Shown piece after piece: positions 53,708-64,000 of a stretch of DNA of 64,000 nucleotides. Each line of letters opens with the position of its first letter. The first letter of the stretch is position 1. A program made the translations under genes and the position numbers. Below the pieces are notes generated by a model. That model did no database searches. It was not told where the DNA came from and was given only the letters and a program-made list of their open reading frames with translations. This DNA comes from Leptospira langatensis (GTDB lineage: Bacteria > Spirochaetota > Leptospiria > Leptospirales > Leptospiraceae), in the NCBI RefSeq assembly GCF_004770615.1, contig NZ_RQER01000001.1:248001-312000 (forward strand). Reading direction: 5' to 3'.

Positions 53708-55513
53708 TTGGAAGATTGGATTTTAGAAGGTTATAGAACTAGAGCCTGGGCAGGAGAAGCTACCGAGGCCCAAGAAGGAAAAACACTTACCTTATTCGGT
53801 TGGTCTTTTCGATTCAGAGATCAGGGCGGAGTGATCTTCGTAGACTTGAGAGACCGCACCGGTATCCTGCAAGTCGTTCTTCGTAAAGAGATCCTGGGAG
53901 AAGGTTTTGGCGCAGCGGAAAAGATCCGCTCCGAATACGTGATCGCAGTCCAAGGAAAGCTTAAGAAAAGAGACGCAGAAAGCATCAATCCGAAGATGAA
54001 GACGGGAACGATAGAGCTCGTCGTAGACAAACTAGTTATCCTGAACCAAGCAAAAACCCCTCCATTCTCCTTGGATGAGTTCGATGAGATCTCCGAAGAG
54101 AACCGTTTGAAATACAGATATCTGGATTTCAGAAGGGACGAGCTGAAGAACAGAATGCTCAAGCGTCATGAGTTCATCTTCGCGATCCGCAATTATTTGA
54201 ATGCACGCAAATTCGTAGAGATAGAGACCCCTATCTTGAACAAGTCCACTCCGGAAGGGGCTCGGGACTTTTTGGTCCCTTCTCGCTTGAACCCGAATTC
54301 CTTTTACGCGCTTCCTCAGTCCCCTCAGATATTTAAGCAAATTCTAATGGTTGGGGGAATGGAGAGATATTTCCAGATCGTGAAATGCTTCCGGGACGAG
54401 GACCTAAGAGCGGACAGACAGCCTGAATTTACTCAGTTGGACATGGAATTTTCCTTCGTTTCCCAAGAAGAGATCCTGACCGAGATAGAAGGTCTATTCT
54501 CCCAGATCATGAAGGAAGTGTTCCAGTTGGAACTGAAAGGCCCCTTCTCCAGAATGCCTTATCGACAAGCAATGGAAGAATACGGTTCGGATAAGCCGGA
54601 CCTTCGTTTCGGAATGAAGCTCGTAGACGTTTCGGAGATCGTAAAGAATAGCGATTTCCAAGTATTCACTGTCGCGATCGGAACGCACGGAGTGGTAAAA
54701 GCGATCTGCGTTCCCGGCGGCTCCGTCATTTCCAGAAAGGAGATCGAAGAGCTGACTGCTTGGCTTGCCAGGGATTACAAGGCAAAAGGCCTCGCTTATA
54801 TGAAGCATGGCCCGGAAGGTTTGGAATCCACGATTACGAAACGATTTACTCCGGAAGCTCTCCAGAAAATTTCCGAGGCGGTCGGCTCCAAAGAAGGGGA
54901 CATGATCTTTTTCGGCGCCGACGAAAGGCAAATTGTAAACCATTCTTTGGGAGCACTTCGATTAAAGTTGTCGGAAAGATTTGACAAACCTGCAGAAGGA
55001 AGCTTTCATATTTCTTGGATCGTGGACTTCCCGATGTTCGAGTGGAATAAGGACAGCAATCGCTGGGATTCCTTGCACCACCCGTTTACTTCTCCGAGCG
55101 ATGCGAGCTTGGAAATTTTTTCTTCCGAGGAAAGATTGCAAAGGGATGCGGGTATGGCTCTTGCCAAGGCCTACGATCTGGTGTTGAATGGTGTGGAGAT
55201 CGGTGGAGGTTCCATTCGTATCCATTCCAAGGATGTGCAGAACCGAGTCTTCTCCACTTTGGGGATAGGCCCGGAAGAGGCTAAGGAAAAATTCGGCTTC
55301 CTTTTGGAAGCATTGGAATTTGGAGCTCCTCCTCACGGTGGGATCGCGTTCGGTATCGATCGGATCCTTATGCTGATGACTGGTGGGAAATCGATCCGAG
55401 ATGTGATCGCCTTCCCGAAAACCCAAAAAGGTGTTTGCTTGATGAGTGAATGCCCGTCGGAAGTAGAAGAGAAGCAGCTCCAAGAATTGAAGCTGAGATT
55501 AATAAAGGTTTAA
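53708..55513 (+). CDS. aspS: Aspartyl-tRNA synthetase
   Basis: Class IIb synthetase charging tRNA-Asp. 601 residues, bacterial type with the insert domain. N-terminal OB-fold ([22 protein letters not shown]), class II motif 1 ([24 protein letters not shown]), motif 2 ([23 protein letters not shown]) and motif 3 ([15 protein letters not shown]). The length and the insert (about 290-410) agree with a bacterial AspRS. It starts with TTG at 53708 after AAGGA. Whether it charges tRNA-Asn too depends on GatCAB elsewhere. Confidence 0.95.
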   Translation: MEDWILEGYRTRAWAGEATEAQEGKTLTLFGWSFRFRDQGGVIFVDLRDRTGILQVVLRKEILGEGFGAAEKIRSEYVIAVQGKLKKRDAESINPKMKTGTIELVVDKLVILNQAKTPPFSLDEFDEISEENRLKYRYLDFRRDELKNRMLKRHEFIFAIRNYLNARKFVEIETPILNKSTPEGARDFLVPSRLNPNSFYALPQSPQIFKQILMVGGMERYFQIVKCFRDEDLRADRQPEFTQLDMEFSFVSQEEILTEIEGLFSQIMKEVFQLELKGPFSRMPYRQAMEEYGSDKPDLRFGMKLVDVSEIVKNSDFQVFTVAIGTHGVVKAICVPGGSVISRKEIEELTAWLARDYKAKGLAYMKHGPEGLESTITKRFTPEALQKISEAVGSKEGDMIFFGADERQIVNHSLGALRLKLSERFDKPAEGSFHISWIVDFPMFEWNKDSNRWDSLHHPFTSPSDASLEIFSSEERLQRDAGMALAKAYDLVLNGVEIGGGSIRIHSKDVQNRVFSTLGIGPEEAKEKFGFLLEALEFGAPPHGGIAFGIDRILMLMTGGKSIRDVIAFPKTQKGVCLMSECPSEVEEKQLQELKLRLIKV

Positions 55514-55589
55514 TCGTATCAGGAAAGAACAATTTACTTTCGAAAGCCAGGACCTGTATCGTAAGATCTGCGGGATCAACGATGCAGGA

Positions 55590-56486
55590 GTGAAAAACCT
55601 GGAAAAACAGTTGGAGATCGATCTAATCCCTCGCGGGAACGGATTCCAGGTGGAAGGAATTCCTGCAAAGGTGGACTTCGCCCTGGACTTTTTCCATCTA
55701 CTGGAAACGAATTATAGGGATAGACCGGACCGTGATTTTACGGACCAATTCGATTTCAGTTATCTTCTCAAACAAGCCACTAGAGAAAAGAAGAAGGAAG
55801 AGCGTCGCTCCGAAGACGAGCCATTTAAGCCTTCTGAAAAGATTCTCACCACATACAAGGGAAAACATCTCTATCCTAGGACAAAGAACCAGGATAAGTA
55901 CATTCAATCTTTCTTAAATAATCTGATCACTTTCGGGATCGGTCCTGCGGGAACGGGAAAGACATTCCTCTCCGTGGCGATGGCCTGCAGATTCCTGCAA
56001 AACGGGATCGTGGACAAGATCGTTCTAACAAGACCTGCTGTAGAGGCGGGGGAGAATCTTGGATTCCTACCCGGAGATCTGAACCAGAAAGTGGATCCTT
56101 ACCTTCGTCCTGTATACGATGCTTTGAACGAATGCATCGGTTTTGAAAAGACACAAGAGTATATCGCTCTCACCAAAATTGAGATCGCTCCGGTCGCATT
56201 CATGCGGGGAAGGACTCTTTCCAAGAGCTTTATCATCTTGGACGAGGCCCAGAACTGTACTCTCTCCCAGTTAAAGATGATCATGACCCGTTTGGGAAGA
56301 AATTCGAGGATGTGTATTTCCGGGGACGTTACTCAAATCGACTTGGAACATGGTAGATCCGGTTTCGATCGTGTGGTAAGCTTATTTAGAAGTACCGAGA
56401 GCATAGGCCAGGTATTTTTCGGAAAAGAGGATATCACGAGACATCCATTAGTGGAAACCATCGTGAGGAAGTTCGAGGAATTGTAA
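55590..56486 (+). CDS. PhoH-family ATPase (YbeZ-like)
   Basis: P-loop ATPase of the PhoH/YbeZ group, linked with ribosome and RNA metabolism and with YbeY. Walker A is [19 protein letters not shown] and Walker B is [13 protein letters not shown], with [28 protein letters not shown] and GDVTQIDL as family segments. The first canonical start is GTG 55590, but similarity to PhoH continues upstream in frame to about 55518 ([17 protein letters not shown]), where no ATG, GTG or TTG exists. So the true start may be a non-standard ATC at 55518 or a CTG at 55554. It overlaps the HD-domain gene by one base. Confidence 0.9.
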   Translation: MKNLEKQLEIDLIPRGNGFQVEGIPAKVDFALDFFHLLETNYRDRPDRDFTDQFDFSYLLKQATREKKKEERRSEDEPFKPSEKILTTYKGKHLYPRTKNQDKYIQSFLNNLITFGIGPAGTGKTFLSVAMACRFLQNGIVDKIVLTRPAVEAGENLGFLPGDLNQKVDPYLRPVYDALNECIGFEKTQEYIALTKIEIAPVAFMRGRTLSKSFIILDEAQNCTLSQLKMIMTRLGRNSRMCISGDVTQIDLEHGRSGFDRVVSLFRSTESIGQVFFGKEDITRHPLVETIVRKFEEL

Positions 56487-58891
56487 TGTTTCCCCTGGGA
56501 TCGTTTTTAGAAAGAGGAATGGCTTGGATCACGGACACTTTGACCAAGATCCGTCCCATCTCTTTCGTTCGTAAATTCCAGGTCATTCTGACTGCGATCA
56601 CTCTGATCTTCGTGACCTGGATGCTTGCCATTCCATTCTTCGGTCAGGACAAAATAGATCTCACTCCCGACGGTCCTTATTCGGAAGGTAAGACCGCCTT
56701 AGATAAGGTGGTCTCTACCAAGGATATCGTGTACGAAGATGAGGAGAAGACAAAAGCAAAGAGACTCAAAGCGTATCAGTCTGCTCCCAATTTTTTCGAT
56801 CGGGATTTTAGGATACTCACGGAAACGATCCGACCGGCCATCCAGGAAGACATGGAGAAATATAGGGAGCCGAAACCTTCCGGAGAAAAAACGACCGCTG
56901 AACTTTTAACGGCAGTCCCACGTTGGAAGAATAGGTCCAAAGAGGATCTAGAACTCCTTCTCAAGACCCCAGGGAAATCCAGGGTCCGCGACCTAGTCCA
57001 ACAATATAGTAATTTAATTTTTTCTAATCTTTGCATCTTACGAGATGCTCCTGCGGAGTATAATACGATGCGCTCCGCGGAGGCAAAGATCCGTAATTCG
57101 GGGGCTAGCGGAAATAAGGAGCAGATCTCTTCCTTGGAAGGGGTTCAGGTCATTCCTCGCACATATCTATACAGAGACAATTTCACGATCGAGTATCTGA
57201 ATAAGCTCGCGGCTGAGAAATTGCAGTCTACCGATCCTCAATTGCTCGCAGTGATCCAGAAGCTGGCTTTGACTTATGTGTATTCCAATCCTGGTTGTAC
57301 TTATAATGCCGAAGAGACCAAGAACCAAAAGCAAGCGGTGATGGATAGAACGGAACCTGTGAATAGCAGGATCAATGCGGGGGAAGTGATCGTAAAAGCG
57401 GGAGAGATCATCACTCCGGAAGTCTACCGGAAGTTGCAGATCGTGAACAGATACGCTACCCGCGCGAATATCACTTCTATCGTTTCCATTCTGCTGATCC
57501 AGTCTATCTTCGTTATTATTGTCTATGCTTTCTTGAAAAAATACAATCCTAAGCGACTGAACGATGTTTCGAGTAACGTGATCGTGTTTACTCTTATCTG
57601 GTCTTTGGTCCTTTGGACGTATTTGGCTTCTAAGGCATTCTTCAGTTTCGAGAATAGCTATGATTCCGTATTCTATTTCGCTCTGGTCATCCCTACCGGA
57701 ATGGTTTGCCTCATTCTTTCGATGATCTATGACGAGCAATTGTCCATTGCGATAGGATTCTTTCTCTCTTTCTTCGTATTTGCCGCGTCCAGATACAATC
57801 CTACTTCCTTTATTCTTGCCTTTGTGATGACGGTGGTTGCCGCCACATACGGCAGAAAAATGAGAAAGAGGATCGATTTTATCAAGGCAGGCTTCTATAT
57901 GGCCTTGGTCCAGATCCTGATCTCTTCCTCCGGGTATCTGTTCGATTCCAGGAATTATTGGGTGGCGGCTCCTTCCGGTTCTCATTTGAGGGATCTTTGG
58001 GATTCCAATATATTCAAATTGTATTTATTATGCTTAGTGAATGGATTCGTCTGTTCCACTTTGACTCAGCTCCTTCTTCCGATCTATGAGTATGTTTTCA
58101 ATATTCCGACCAGATTCAAACTTATGGAGCTTGCAGATACGGGGCATCCTCTCTTGCAGGATCTTCTGACCAAGGCTCCTTCTACCTATACTCATACATT
58201 TCTTGTAGCCGCCATGTCGGAACGGGCCGCTCAGAATTTGGAGTTGGATTGGCTTCTGACCCGAGTTGGGGTTTACTTCCACGATATCGGCAAGATCCCG
58301 AACGCAGGCTTCTTCGTGGAGAACCAGCATTTGATCCCTAAGAAGGAAAATATCGATAAGAACAATCCTGCCAAGGCGGCAAAGATCGTGATCGATCATG
58401 TTTTGGATGGGATCGAGATGGCCAAGAAGGCTAGGCTTCCTAGGGAAGTGATCGATTTTATTCCGGAACACCATGGCACTTCCACTATGGCTTTCTTCTA
58501 TCATAAGGCCTTGGCGGAACTTTCTCCTTCTCAGAAGAAGAAACTGAGAAAGCAAGACTTTCAGTATCCCGGCCCTAAGCCTCAAAGAAAGGAAACCGCG
58601 ATCGTTATGATCGCAGATAGTTTGGAAGCGGCTAGCCGTTCCTTGGAAGAAGTGACTCCTGAATCCTTGGATGCTCTCATTACTAAGATCGTTAACAGCA
58701 AATTGGCAGAAAACCAATTGGACGAATGCGGACTTACTCTAGGAGATCTGGAAGTCGTTAAGTCTTCTTTCAAAGAAGTACTTCTTTCTAGTCTTCATTC
58801 CCGGCCGAAATATCCTAAGCCGGAAGAAACAAAGGCTTTGGAAGAAAAGAATAAGAATATTCTCGGCAGACATGCCGTGAAAGGCTCATAA
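56486..58891 (+). CDS. 7TM-HD domain protein (PgpH-like c-di-AMP phosphodiesterase)
   Basis: Membrane phosphodiesterase, 801 residues. A short N-terminus and one helix ([19 protein letters not shown]) precede a large extracytoplasmic 7TMR-HDED-type domain (about 60-330). Seven helices follow at about 335-540, then a cytoplasmic HD domain with HDIGK near 598 and [15 protein letters not shown] after it. This matches PgpH, which hydrolyses cyclic di-AMP. It lies between phoH and ybeY as in many bacteria, and starts at the ATG that overlaps the phoH stop. Activity on c-di-AMP is inferred from the family, not shown here. Confidence 0.9.
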   Translation: MFPLGSFLERGMAWITDTLTKIRPISFVRKFQVILTAITLIFVTWMLAIPFFGQDKIDLTPDGPYSEGKTALDKVVSTKDIVYEDEEKTKAKRLKAYQSAPNFFDRDFRILTETIRPAIQEDMEKYREPKPSGEKTTAELLTAVPRWKNRSKEDLELLLKTPGKSRVRDLVQQYSNLIFSNLCILRDAPAEYNTMRSAEAKIRNSGASGNKEQISSLEGVQVIPRTYLYRDNFTIEYLNKLAAEKLQSTDPQLLAVIQKLALTYVYSNPGCTYNAEETKNQKQAVMDRTEPVNSRINAGEVIVKAGEIITPEVYRKLQIVNRYATRANITSIVSILLIQSIFVIIVYAFLKKYNPKRLNDVSSNVIVFTLIWSLVLWTYLASKAFFSFENSYDSVFYFALVIPTGMVCLILSMIYDEQLSIAIGFFLSFFVFAASRYNPTSFILAFVMTVVAATYGRKMRKRIDFIKAGFYMALVQILISSSGYLFDSRNYWVAAPSGSHLRDLWDSNIFKLYLLCLVNGFVCSTLTQLLLPIYEYVFNIPTRFKLMELADTGHPLLQDLLTKAPSTYTHTFLVAAMSERAAQNLELDWLLTRVGVYFHDIGKIPNAGFFVENQHLIPKKENIDKNNPAKAAKIVIDHVLDGIEMAKKARLPREVIDFIPEHHGTSTMAFFYHKALAELSPSQKKKLRKQDFQYPGPKPQRKETAIVMIADSLEAASRSLEEVTPESLDALITKIVNSKLAENQLDECGLTLGDLEVVKSSFKEVLLSSLHSRPKYPKPEETKALEEKNKNILGRHAVKGS

Positions 58892-58893
58892 AC

Positions 58894-59373
58894 TTGTTCG
58901 AACTCTCCTCGGATATAAGAGAAGAATTGCCTTCTTGGTTGTCCGAAACGGAGCTTCTTCCCCGCTGGAATACATTAACCGGGTTCGCATTTCCTAATAT
59001 ACAAACCCATCTCTCCCTTCTCATTGTGGACGACGAATCCATGAAGGAGATCAATCGGGTCCGTAGGGGAAAGGATTATGCGACTGACGTGCTTTCTTTT
59101 CCTCTGAGTTTCGATCTGGAGCCTTGGAACCTTCCCCCCATAAAGAAAATAAAAACGGGTCCTATCTTAAGTCTGGGAGAGATCGTGATTTCCTGGGACA
59201 CTTGTAAGGCGCAGGCCAAGTCCATAGGTCACAGTGTAGAAGAGGAATTCTTTCGTTTGTTCGTGCACGGTTTTTTGCATCTGATCGGCTACGATCATGA
59301 AAGAGGAGAAGAGGACGAGGCTCTTATGAAGGAGAAAGAGGATCTATGTCTGGATCTGGTTCTGGGGCCTTAA
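58894..59373 (+). CDS. ybeY: Endoribonuclease YbeY
   Basis: Zinc endoribonuclease for 16S rRNA 3' end processing and ribosome quality control. 159 residues, starting with TTG at 58894 two bases after the previous stop. The zinc motif is [19 protein letters not shown] (three His), and [13 protein letters not shown] and GEIVIS are family segments. The arrangement phoH-pgpH-ybeY is conserved in many bacteria. It overlaps recO by 28 bases. Confidence 0.94.
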   Translation: MFELSSDIREELPSWLSETELLPRWNTLTGFAFPNIQTHLSLLIVDDESMKEINRVRRGKDYATDVLSFPLSFDLEPWNLPPIKKIKTGPILSLGEIVISWDTCKAQAKSIGHSVEEEFFRLFVHGFLHLIGYDHERGEEDEALMKEKEDLCLDLVLGP

Positions 59374-60119
59374 AGAAAACCAAAGGGATCGTGATGGAGA
59401 GCCGGATCCTTCCCGAGGGAGATGCTTTTTTGCGACTTCTTCCGGAAGAAGGAGAGGTAAATAGCTTTCGGATCAAGGGTATCAAGAAGAGTAAGACTAG
59501 ACCTATCGCGGCGGTAGAACCAGGTTCCCTAACCGTATTAGATTATTATTATACGCAAGGCAGAGAGACCTTTAACGTGAAAGAGATCGGACTCGTCCAG
59601 AGGTTCGATAAGGCAAAGGCAGGCTATGCGGGCACCGTTTTAGTTTCTTATTTGGTAGAGCTTGTTTCTTCCTTTCTAACGGAAGGGGGTTCTCATCCTC
59701 AGGAATACAAACTCTTATTGGGAGCCCTGAAAGAATTGGACGAGGACGGGTATAGACCCGTGTTTTTACCCTTCTTCAAATTAAAACTTCTGTATGTGGG
59801 TGGCTTTCTCTCCAAAGAATTGGAATGTGCGAGTTGCGGTAAGACTTTCTCGGAGATCCGATCCTGTAGTTTAGACGAAACCCATTTTGAGATCGTCTGC
59901 GGGGACTGCGGAACTCCCAGGCCGGACAAGTATGGACTGGTCCTATTCATCCAGGATTGCCTTGCGTTACGATACAGGGACCTGAAAGACAAAAAGATTT
60001 CCCTTGAACTCCTGAAGGAGGCGGATAGTCTCAGCAACCGGGCCTTAAAACCCTTGTTAGGAAAACGTTTGAAATCGGAACCTATGTTATACGAATCCTT
60101 GGGGGAGAACCTTGGATAA
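59346..60119 (+). CDS. recO: DNA repair protein RecO
   Basis: RecFOR pathway protein that helps RecA load on SSB-coated DNA. 257 residues, ATG at 59346 ([20 protein letters not shown]); the conserved KKTKGIV must follow, so a later ATG at 59394 would cut the OB fold. Middle helical region [31 protein letters not shown], then a four-cysteine zinc site (CASCGKTF and CGDCG). The arrangement fits zinc-type RecO. It overlaps ybeY by 28 and the next gene by eight bases. Confidence 0.9.
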   Translation: MSGSGSGALKKTKGIVMESRILPEGDAFLRLLPEEGEVNSFRIKGIKKSKTRPIAAVEPGSLTVLDYYYTQGRETFNVKEIGLVQRFDKAKAGYAGTVLVSYLVELVSSFLTEGGSHPQEYKLLLGALKELDEDGYRPVFLPFFKLKLLYVGGFLSKELECASCGKTFSEIRSCSLDETHFEIVCGDCGTPRPDKYGLVLFIQDCLALRYRDLKDKKISLELLKEADSLSNRALKPLLGKRLKSEPMLYESLGENLG

Positions 60120-60369
60120 ATTCTTTAAGACCTGCTTTTTGCTGATCTATATTTTTGGGATCGTCTTTCTCATCATACTCGATCAAAGATGGGGAAAGAA
60201 GACCCCAATCCCTCGTCCTAGTTTCGGAGAGGAAGGAAGGAATTGCCAATCTCTTGAATGTATCCTGAGGGAGAAAAATCTGGTCCTTGGAGCCTTGGAC
60301 AGAAGCTGGAATCAGATCCGCGACAAACGACTTTTCCCCGACTGGGAATCCAACTCCTCTAAAAAATAG
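60112..60369 (+). CDS. Small membrane protein, 85 aa
   Basis: I do not recognise a family. It starts with TTG at 60112, overlapping recO by eight bases. One hydrophobic helix ([17 protein letters not shown], residues about 7-25) is followed by a short soluble tail ([22 protein letters not shown]). It sits between recO and argS, so its overlapped start and tight spacing favour a real gene of the operon, but this is not certain. Confidence 0.6.
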   Translation: MDKFFKTCFLLIYIFGIVFLIILDQRWGKKTPIPRPSFGEEGRNCQSLECILREKNLVLGALDRSWNQIRDKRLFPDWESNSSKK

Positions 60370-60385
60370 GATCGCTCATCATAGA

Positions 60386-62152
60386 ATGAAAGAAACGGAT
60401 ACTCTCAAATACTTGGTCTTGGAAGCTCTGAAAGAAGGCGTCCAAGCATACTGCGAAAAAGAAGCTCCTCATTTAAATCCATCCGAGCTGAAAATCAGGA
60501 TAGAATATTCCAGAGAGGAATCCTTCGGGGATTATTCCACTTCATTCGCGCTTGAGAACGCAAAGCAGCTCGGAAAGAAGCCTCTGGATTCGGCGGCCTT
60601 ACTTGTAGGACATCTACAAACAAGAACGGATTTTTTTGAGAAGGTGGATTTTACTCCTCCTGGGTTCGTGAATTTTCGCATCTCTCCCGCATTCCTGATC
60701 CGTTATTTGGAAAATACGGTCCAGAAAAAGGATACATTCCCTAAATTAGAAAATCCTAAAAAGATCAATTTAGAGTTCGTAAGCGCGAATCCTACCGGGC
60801 CTTTAAATATCGTTTCTGCGAGAGCCGCAGCAACCGGGGATGCGTTCTCGAATCTTCTTCGTGCAGTTGGCAATCAGTTAGATAAGGAATTTTACGTAAA
60901 CGACTACGGGAACCAGGTTTTTCTTCTTGGGGTTTCTACTCTGGTTCGGATCAGGGAGATCCTGGGCGAACCTTCTTCCGTTCAGGAAAACGCGGAGGAT
61001 GGAAGAAGTATTGAGGATCTTTTAACTCAAAACGTGATCCCTGCCGAAGGCTATCGAGGGGATTACCTAAAAGTAATCGCGAAAGATCTATTAGAAAATT
61101 CGAATACTTCTTCCGAGATCAAATCGCATTTGGAAAAGAAGGAATATTCGGCGCTCGCTGAGAAATGTTCTCGTTGGACGGTGGAGTCCAATCTTATCTG
61201 GCAGAGAAAGGATCTGGATCTTTTTGGGGTAGAGTTCGATCGATTCTTCTCCGAGGCATCTTTGCATGCTGCCGGAAAAGTCTTAGGAGTTCTGGAGAAT
61301 TTAAAGAAGTCCGGCAAGGTCTTCGAGGAAGACAGAAAGCAAATATTTCGTTCTACCGATTATGGGGATGATAAGGATCGGGTAGTGGTCCGGGACGATG
61401 GACGTCCAACGTATCTTCTCGCGGACATAGCCTATCATAGCGATAAGATCCAAAGAGGTTATGAGAAGATCATTGATATCTGGGGACCGGATCATCACGG
61501 ATATATCGCAAGACTTGCTGGAGCAGTCGAGGCTCTCGGCTATCCTAAGGAAAATTTCCAAGTGGTGATCGCTCAACAAGTGAACCTTCTTATGGGCGGC
61601 CAGAAAATGAAGATGAGTAAGAGGGCCGGCGAGTTCCAGACCATGGAAGACCTGCTCGGATACCTGGGAAAACATGCGAGAGACGTAGCACGTTACTTTT
61701 TCGTAATGCGTTCTTTGGATTCTCCTTTGGATTTCGATCTGGATCTGGCAAAAGACGAGTCGGACAAGAACCCAGTCTTTTATTTACAGTATGCACACGC
61801 AAGAGTCTCTTCTATCTTTAGAGAAGTGGGAACTGATTCCGATCCGCAGGCCTTGCAAGAATTGGAGATGACCGAAGAGAGAAAGAGACTCCTATTCTGG
61901 ATCTCTCGTTTTCCGGAGGAAGTCTTGGACGCGGCGCTTACCCTGGAGCCGCATCGGATCGCAAATTATCTGCAGAACCTAGCTCGCTCATTTACGCAGT
62001 TCTATATCGCTAAGAATAACAGATTGAAAGATGCCGATGAAAAGACGAGGCTGGGTCTCGCTCGGATCTGCCAGGCAACGCAAATTGTTCTCGCCCAAGG
62101 TCTGGGCTTACTTGGTGTTTCTGCCCCCGAGAGATTGGAGAAGGATCTTTGA
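60386..62152 (+). CDS. argS: Arginyl-tRNA synthetase
   Basis: Class I synthetase charging tRNA-Arg, 588 residues. The ATG at 60386 ([16 protein letters not shown]) is used, because an in-frame ATG at 60287 would only add residues from the previous gene. The N-terminal Arg-specific domain is followed by [10 protein letters not shown], and where most ArgS have HIGH this reads NIVS (residues 141-144), then [19 protein letters not shown] is at 409-412 and onwards, and the anticodon-binding C-terminal domain is normal. The variant HIGH fits a subset of ArgS that I recall but cannot verify here. It overlaps cinA by four bases. Confidence 0.94.
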   Translation: MKETDTLKYLVLEALKEGVQAYCEKEAPHLNPSELKIRIEYSREESFGDYSTSFALENAKQLGKKPLDSAALLVGHLQTRTDFFEKVDFTPPGFVNFRISPAFLIRYLENTVQKKDTFPKLENPKKINLEFVSANPTGPLNIVSARAAATGDAFSNLLRAVGNQLDKEFYVNDYGNQVFLLGVSTLVRIREILGEPSSVQENAEDGRSIEDLLTQNVIPAEGYRGDYLKVIAKDLLENSNTSSEIKSHLEKKEYSALAEKCSRWTVESNLIWQRKDLDLFGVEFDRFFSEASLHAAGKVLGVLENLKKSGKVFEEDRKQIFRSTDYGDDKDRVVVRDDGRPTYLLADIAYHSDKIQRGYEKIIDIWGPDHHGYIARLAGAVEALGYPKENFQVVIAQQVNLLMGGQKMKMSKRAGEFQTMEDLLGYLGKHARDVARYFFVMRSLDSPLDFDLDLAKDESDKNPVFYLQYAHARVSSIFREVGTDSDPQALQELEMTEERKRLLFWISRFPEEVLDAALTLEPHRIANYLQNLARSFTQFYIAKNNRLKDADEKTRLGLARICQATQIVLAQGLGLLGVSAPERLEKDL

Positions 62153-63399
62153 ACCCCCGATTTATAGTCGTTTCTACCGGCTCGGAACTAACTGCGGGTA
62201 GAAGCCAGGATACAAATTCCTCCTGGATCGCAAATGAACTCTTCGGTTTGGGATATTCCGTTGAGAAGTTCGTGGTCCTTCCGGATGATCCAGTGTTGAT
62301 CCGGAGGGAATTGTCGGAGATTTCTGTAGTATCTTCGACAGAAAACCCGGTTCTCATCCTAATGACTGGCGGTTTAGGGCCCACTGAAGACGATTATACC
62401 TTGGAGGTTGTCTGCGAATTGACGGGTTCTACCCCTGTTTTGAACGAAAGGGCACATGATCGTCTCCAAGCACTGTATCGCCTCCGAGGAAGAAGCTTCC
62501 AAGAGGCGTTAGCGACAGCTCTTCGTCAGGTTTCCATTCCTTCGAAATCGACCGTTATGAATAATTCCACGGGAATTGCTCCCGGATTCTGGTCGGAACT
62601 TCGACCAGGCGCTTACCTTGCCTGTATGCCGGGGGTTCCCAAGGAAATGACTGCCATGTTCCATGAGGAGCTGGTGCCATTGATCCGAACTCATTTTCAA
62701 TCCGCAAAACTATATTCCGATTATCTGTTTATCTGGGGACTCAGTGAATCCCTCTTCCAACAGGAATTCATCGAGAAGTTGGACTTCTTTAAGGCCGGGA
62801 AGGCAATCTGGGGAGTGGCTGCAAAGCGAGGATTTATCCGGGTCACCTACCAATCGGAAGATCAGGAACTTCTATCAAAGCTTATAGCACTTACTAAGGA
62901 AAAATACGGGGATCTTTGCACGGGAGACTTATTCGAAGAACTACCGGCTCTTCTGATACAAAAGAAGTTAACCGTAGGAACTGCAGAGAGTTGTACTGGA
63001 GGGCTCGCGGCAAAGCTGTTTACAGATAGAGCTGGATCCTCCGAATACTTCTTGGGTTCCATTGTGAGTTATGCGAACTCAATCAAAGAAAATCTCCTTC
63101 ATGTGAAGAAGGAAACCTTGGAGGCCCACGGGGCAGTGAGCGAAGAAACCGCAAGAGAAATGGCGGATAACGCTGCCTCTATATTGAATACGGATCTTTC
63201 TATCAGTATCACCGGAATTGCTGGGCCTGGCGGAGCTACTCCTACTAAACGAGTAGGAACCGTATTCATAGGAACTCATATCAAAGGCGTCGGCACGGAA
63301 GTGAAAGAATACTTCTTTCCTTTTAAAAGGGAATTATTCCGGGATGTGGTTGCCGCAACCTCTCTATTCGCACTATACAATCGCTTAAGGAAATTATAA
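62149..63399 (+). CDS. cinA: CinA-family protein with nicotinamide-nucleotide amidase domain
   Basis: 416-residue protein with an N-terminal molybdopterin-binding-like domain ([39 protein letters not shown]). The C-terminal PncC-type domain ([36 protein letters not shown]) is a deamidase that recycles NMN to NaMN, and [19 protein letters not shown] is its end motif. Starts with TTG at 62149, overlapping the argS stop by four bases. Competence is suggested only by the family name. Confidence 0.92.
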   Translation: MNPRFIVVSTGSELTAGRSQDTNSSWIANELFGLGYSVEKFVVLPDDPVLIRRELSEISVVSSTENPVLILMTGGLGPTEDDYTLEVVCELTGSTPVLNERAHDRLQALYRLRGRSFQEALATALRQVSIPSKSTVMNNSTGIAPGFWSELRPGAYLACMPGVPKEMTAMFHEELVPLIRTHFQSAKLYSDYLFIWGLSESLFQQEFIEKLDFFKAGKAIWGVAAKRGFIRVTYQSEDQELLSKLIALTKEKYGDLCTGDLFEELPALLIQKKLTVGTAESCTGGLAAKLFTDRAGSSEYFLGSIVSYANSIKENLLHVKKETLEAHGAVSEETAREMADNAASILNTDLSISITGIAGPGGATPTKRVGTVFIGTHIKGVGTEVKEYFFPFKRELFRDVVAATSLFALYNRLRKL

Positions 63400-64000
63400 T
63401 GATCGCTCGGATCCTTGGATTAAGTCTGATCTTCTTTTTTTTATTCTATTTTTTTTTAGGGAATCCGTACGAGGCTGCGAGAACTGTCCAAAAGACTTGG
63501 TCCTGGAACAAGGAAGCTAAGCTCGGGAATTTTCCGGATCCTCGTAGTGATTTCGATCCGGAAAGAAAGCTAAACGGATACAAGTCCAAGACGGATTATA
63601 TCCGTATCCCCGGAGGAGAGTCCATTCCGACCGACGATTCAAATCGGATTGAATTCCCTCTCACTTCCAAGGGGTATCTTGTATACAAGAAGATCGGAAA
63701 CTCAGTGGAATTCTTTTCCGAAGCGGGAGAATTGCTTTGGACCAAAGAATATAAGAGTTATCCTAAGATCCATCCGGACGGGAATATCGTTCTCTTTCTT
63801 GCGGGAGATAATAACCAAGTCCTAGTCTCCGATATCAATGGCAACTCCGTGGGCGCAAAAAAACTGGACGGAAGATTTCTGACCGATATCGCTTTTTCTC
63901 CGAATGGGATCTCGAACGGAGAGACTGCGGTTCTCTTCTCCGGAGGGGAATTATTTCTTTTGGATGGAAAGGGAGAAAAACTTTTCGAAGCAAAGATGGG
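63399..64000 (+). CDS. Membrane-anchored beta-propeller-like protein, cut by window edge
   Basis: The ATG at 63399 overlaps the cinA stop codon by one base, and the frame remains open to the edge (200 codons). It starts [20 protein letters not shown], a signal anchor, then a soluble part with repeated hydrophobic-Gly patterns (EFFSEAGELLWTKEYKSYPK, NQVLVSDINGNSVG, GELFLLDGKGEKLF). Such turns suggest a WD40- or PQQ-like propeller, but the match is loose. I do not recognise the family, and the C-terminus is missing. Confidence 0.75.
   Translation, partial: MIARILGLSLIFFFLFYFFLGNPYEAARTVQKTWSWNKEAKLGNFPDPRSDFDPERKLNGYKSKTDYIRIPGGESIPTDDSNRIEFPLTSKGYLVYKKIGNSVEFFSEAGELLWTKEYKSYPKIHPDGNIVLFLAGDNNQVLVSDINGNSVGAKKLDGRFLTDIAFSPNGISNGETAVLFSGGELFLLDGKGEKLFEAKM

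Noticed and set aside
60287..60385. 33-residue N-terminal extension of argS
   Set aside because: It overlaps the small membrane protein gene in another frame; the known ArgS start region begins at 60386.

Overview
The window is a chromosomal segment of a Leptospira-type spirochete. This rests on spirochetal-style lipoprotein signals, a FlaA-like flagellar sheath protein, LPS Kdo transferase, two tandem Hsp20 genes, Leptospira-type hypothetical proteins, and tRNA genes without an encoded CCA. The base composition is richer in G+C than in L. interrogans, so a non-interrogans species is more likely; I cannot name it. I see no phage, insertion sequence, rRNA or CRISPR array. The content is chromosomal housekeeping with several lineage-specific insertions.

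Layout. 1-3.5 kb: the end of an unknown leftward gene, a short SMC, a secreted Cys-rich protein and tRNA-Met. 3.6-7.7 kb: an unknown protein, then glnA behind a consensus sigma-54 promoter, then a dispersed repeat and an exported protein. 7.9-13.8 kb: an alginate-export-type porin, a DsbD-like reductase, a second repeat copy, an Lgt-like enzyme and an M23 peptidase. 13.8-25 kb: pcnB, recJ, a bactofilin, an iron-ADH-fold protein that has lost its metal ligands, a FlgM-like protein, rsmI, a Cys-rich lipoprotein candidate, nadE, an inverted repeat copy and waaA. 25-38.7 kb: a HAD hydrolase, a FlaA-like protein, the yggS-proC pair, initiator tRNA and a GAF-GGDEF diguanylate cyclase. These are followed by a double-retropepsin lipoprotein overlapping mnmA, an ATP-grasp/FMN-dehydrogenase fusion, a PilZ-type protein, an RluA-family synthase and NhaC.

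38.9-42.9 kb is the most unusual block: a tight four-gene copper-protein cluster. It encodes a cupredoxin/NosD-like beta-helix/membrane fusion lipoprotein, a small membrane protein that repeats the fusion's C-terminal module, a Tat-exported two-domain multicopper oxidase, and a Sco1-type copper chaperone. 43-50.5 kb holds a DUF486 membrane protein, two Hsp20 genes behind a pair of CIRCE operators, purU, a DASS transporter, a beta-propeller lipoprotein, a CapA-family protein and a VapBC toxin-antitoxin pair with palindromic operator candidates. 50.7-64 kb is dense housekeeping: rpsF-ssb-rpsR-rplI-dnaB, aspS, phoH-pgpH-ybeY-recO, a small membrane protein, argS, cinA and an incomplete membrane-anchored gene at the right edge.

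The best candidates for undescribed biology are the copper cluster, the ATP-grasp/FMN fusion, the metal-less iron-ADH homologue, and a glnA that pairs a sigma-54 promoter with loss of the adenylylation tyrosine. Stems, motifs and overlaps were read by eye; no database search was run.
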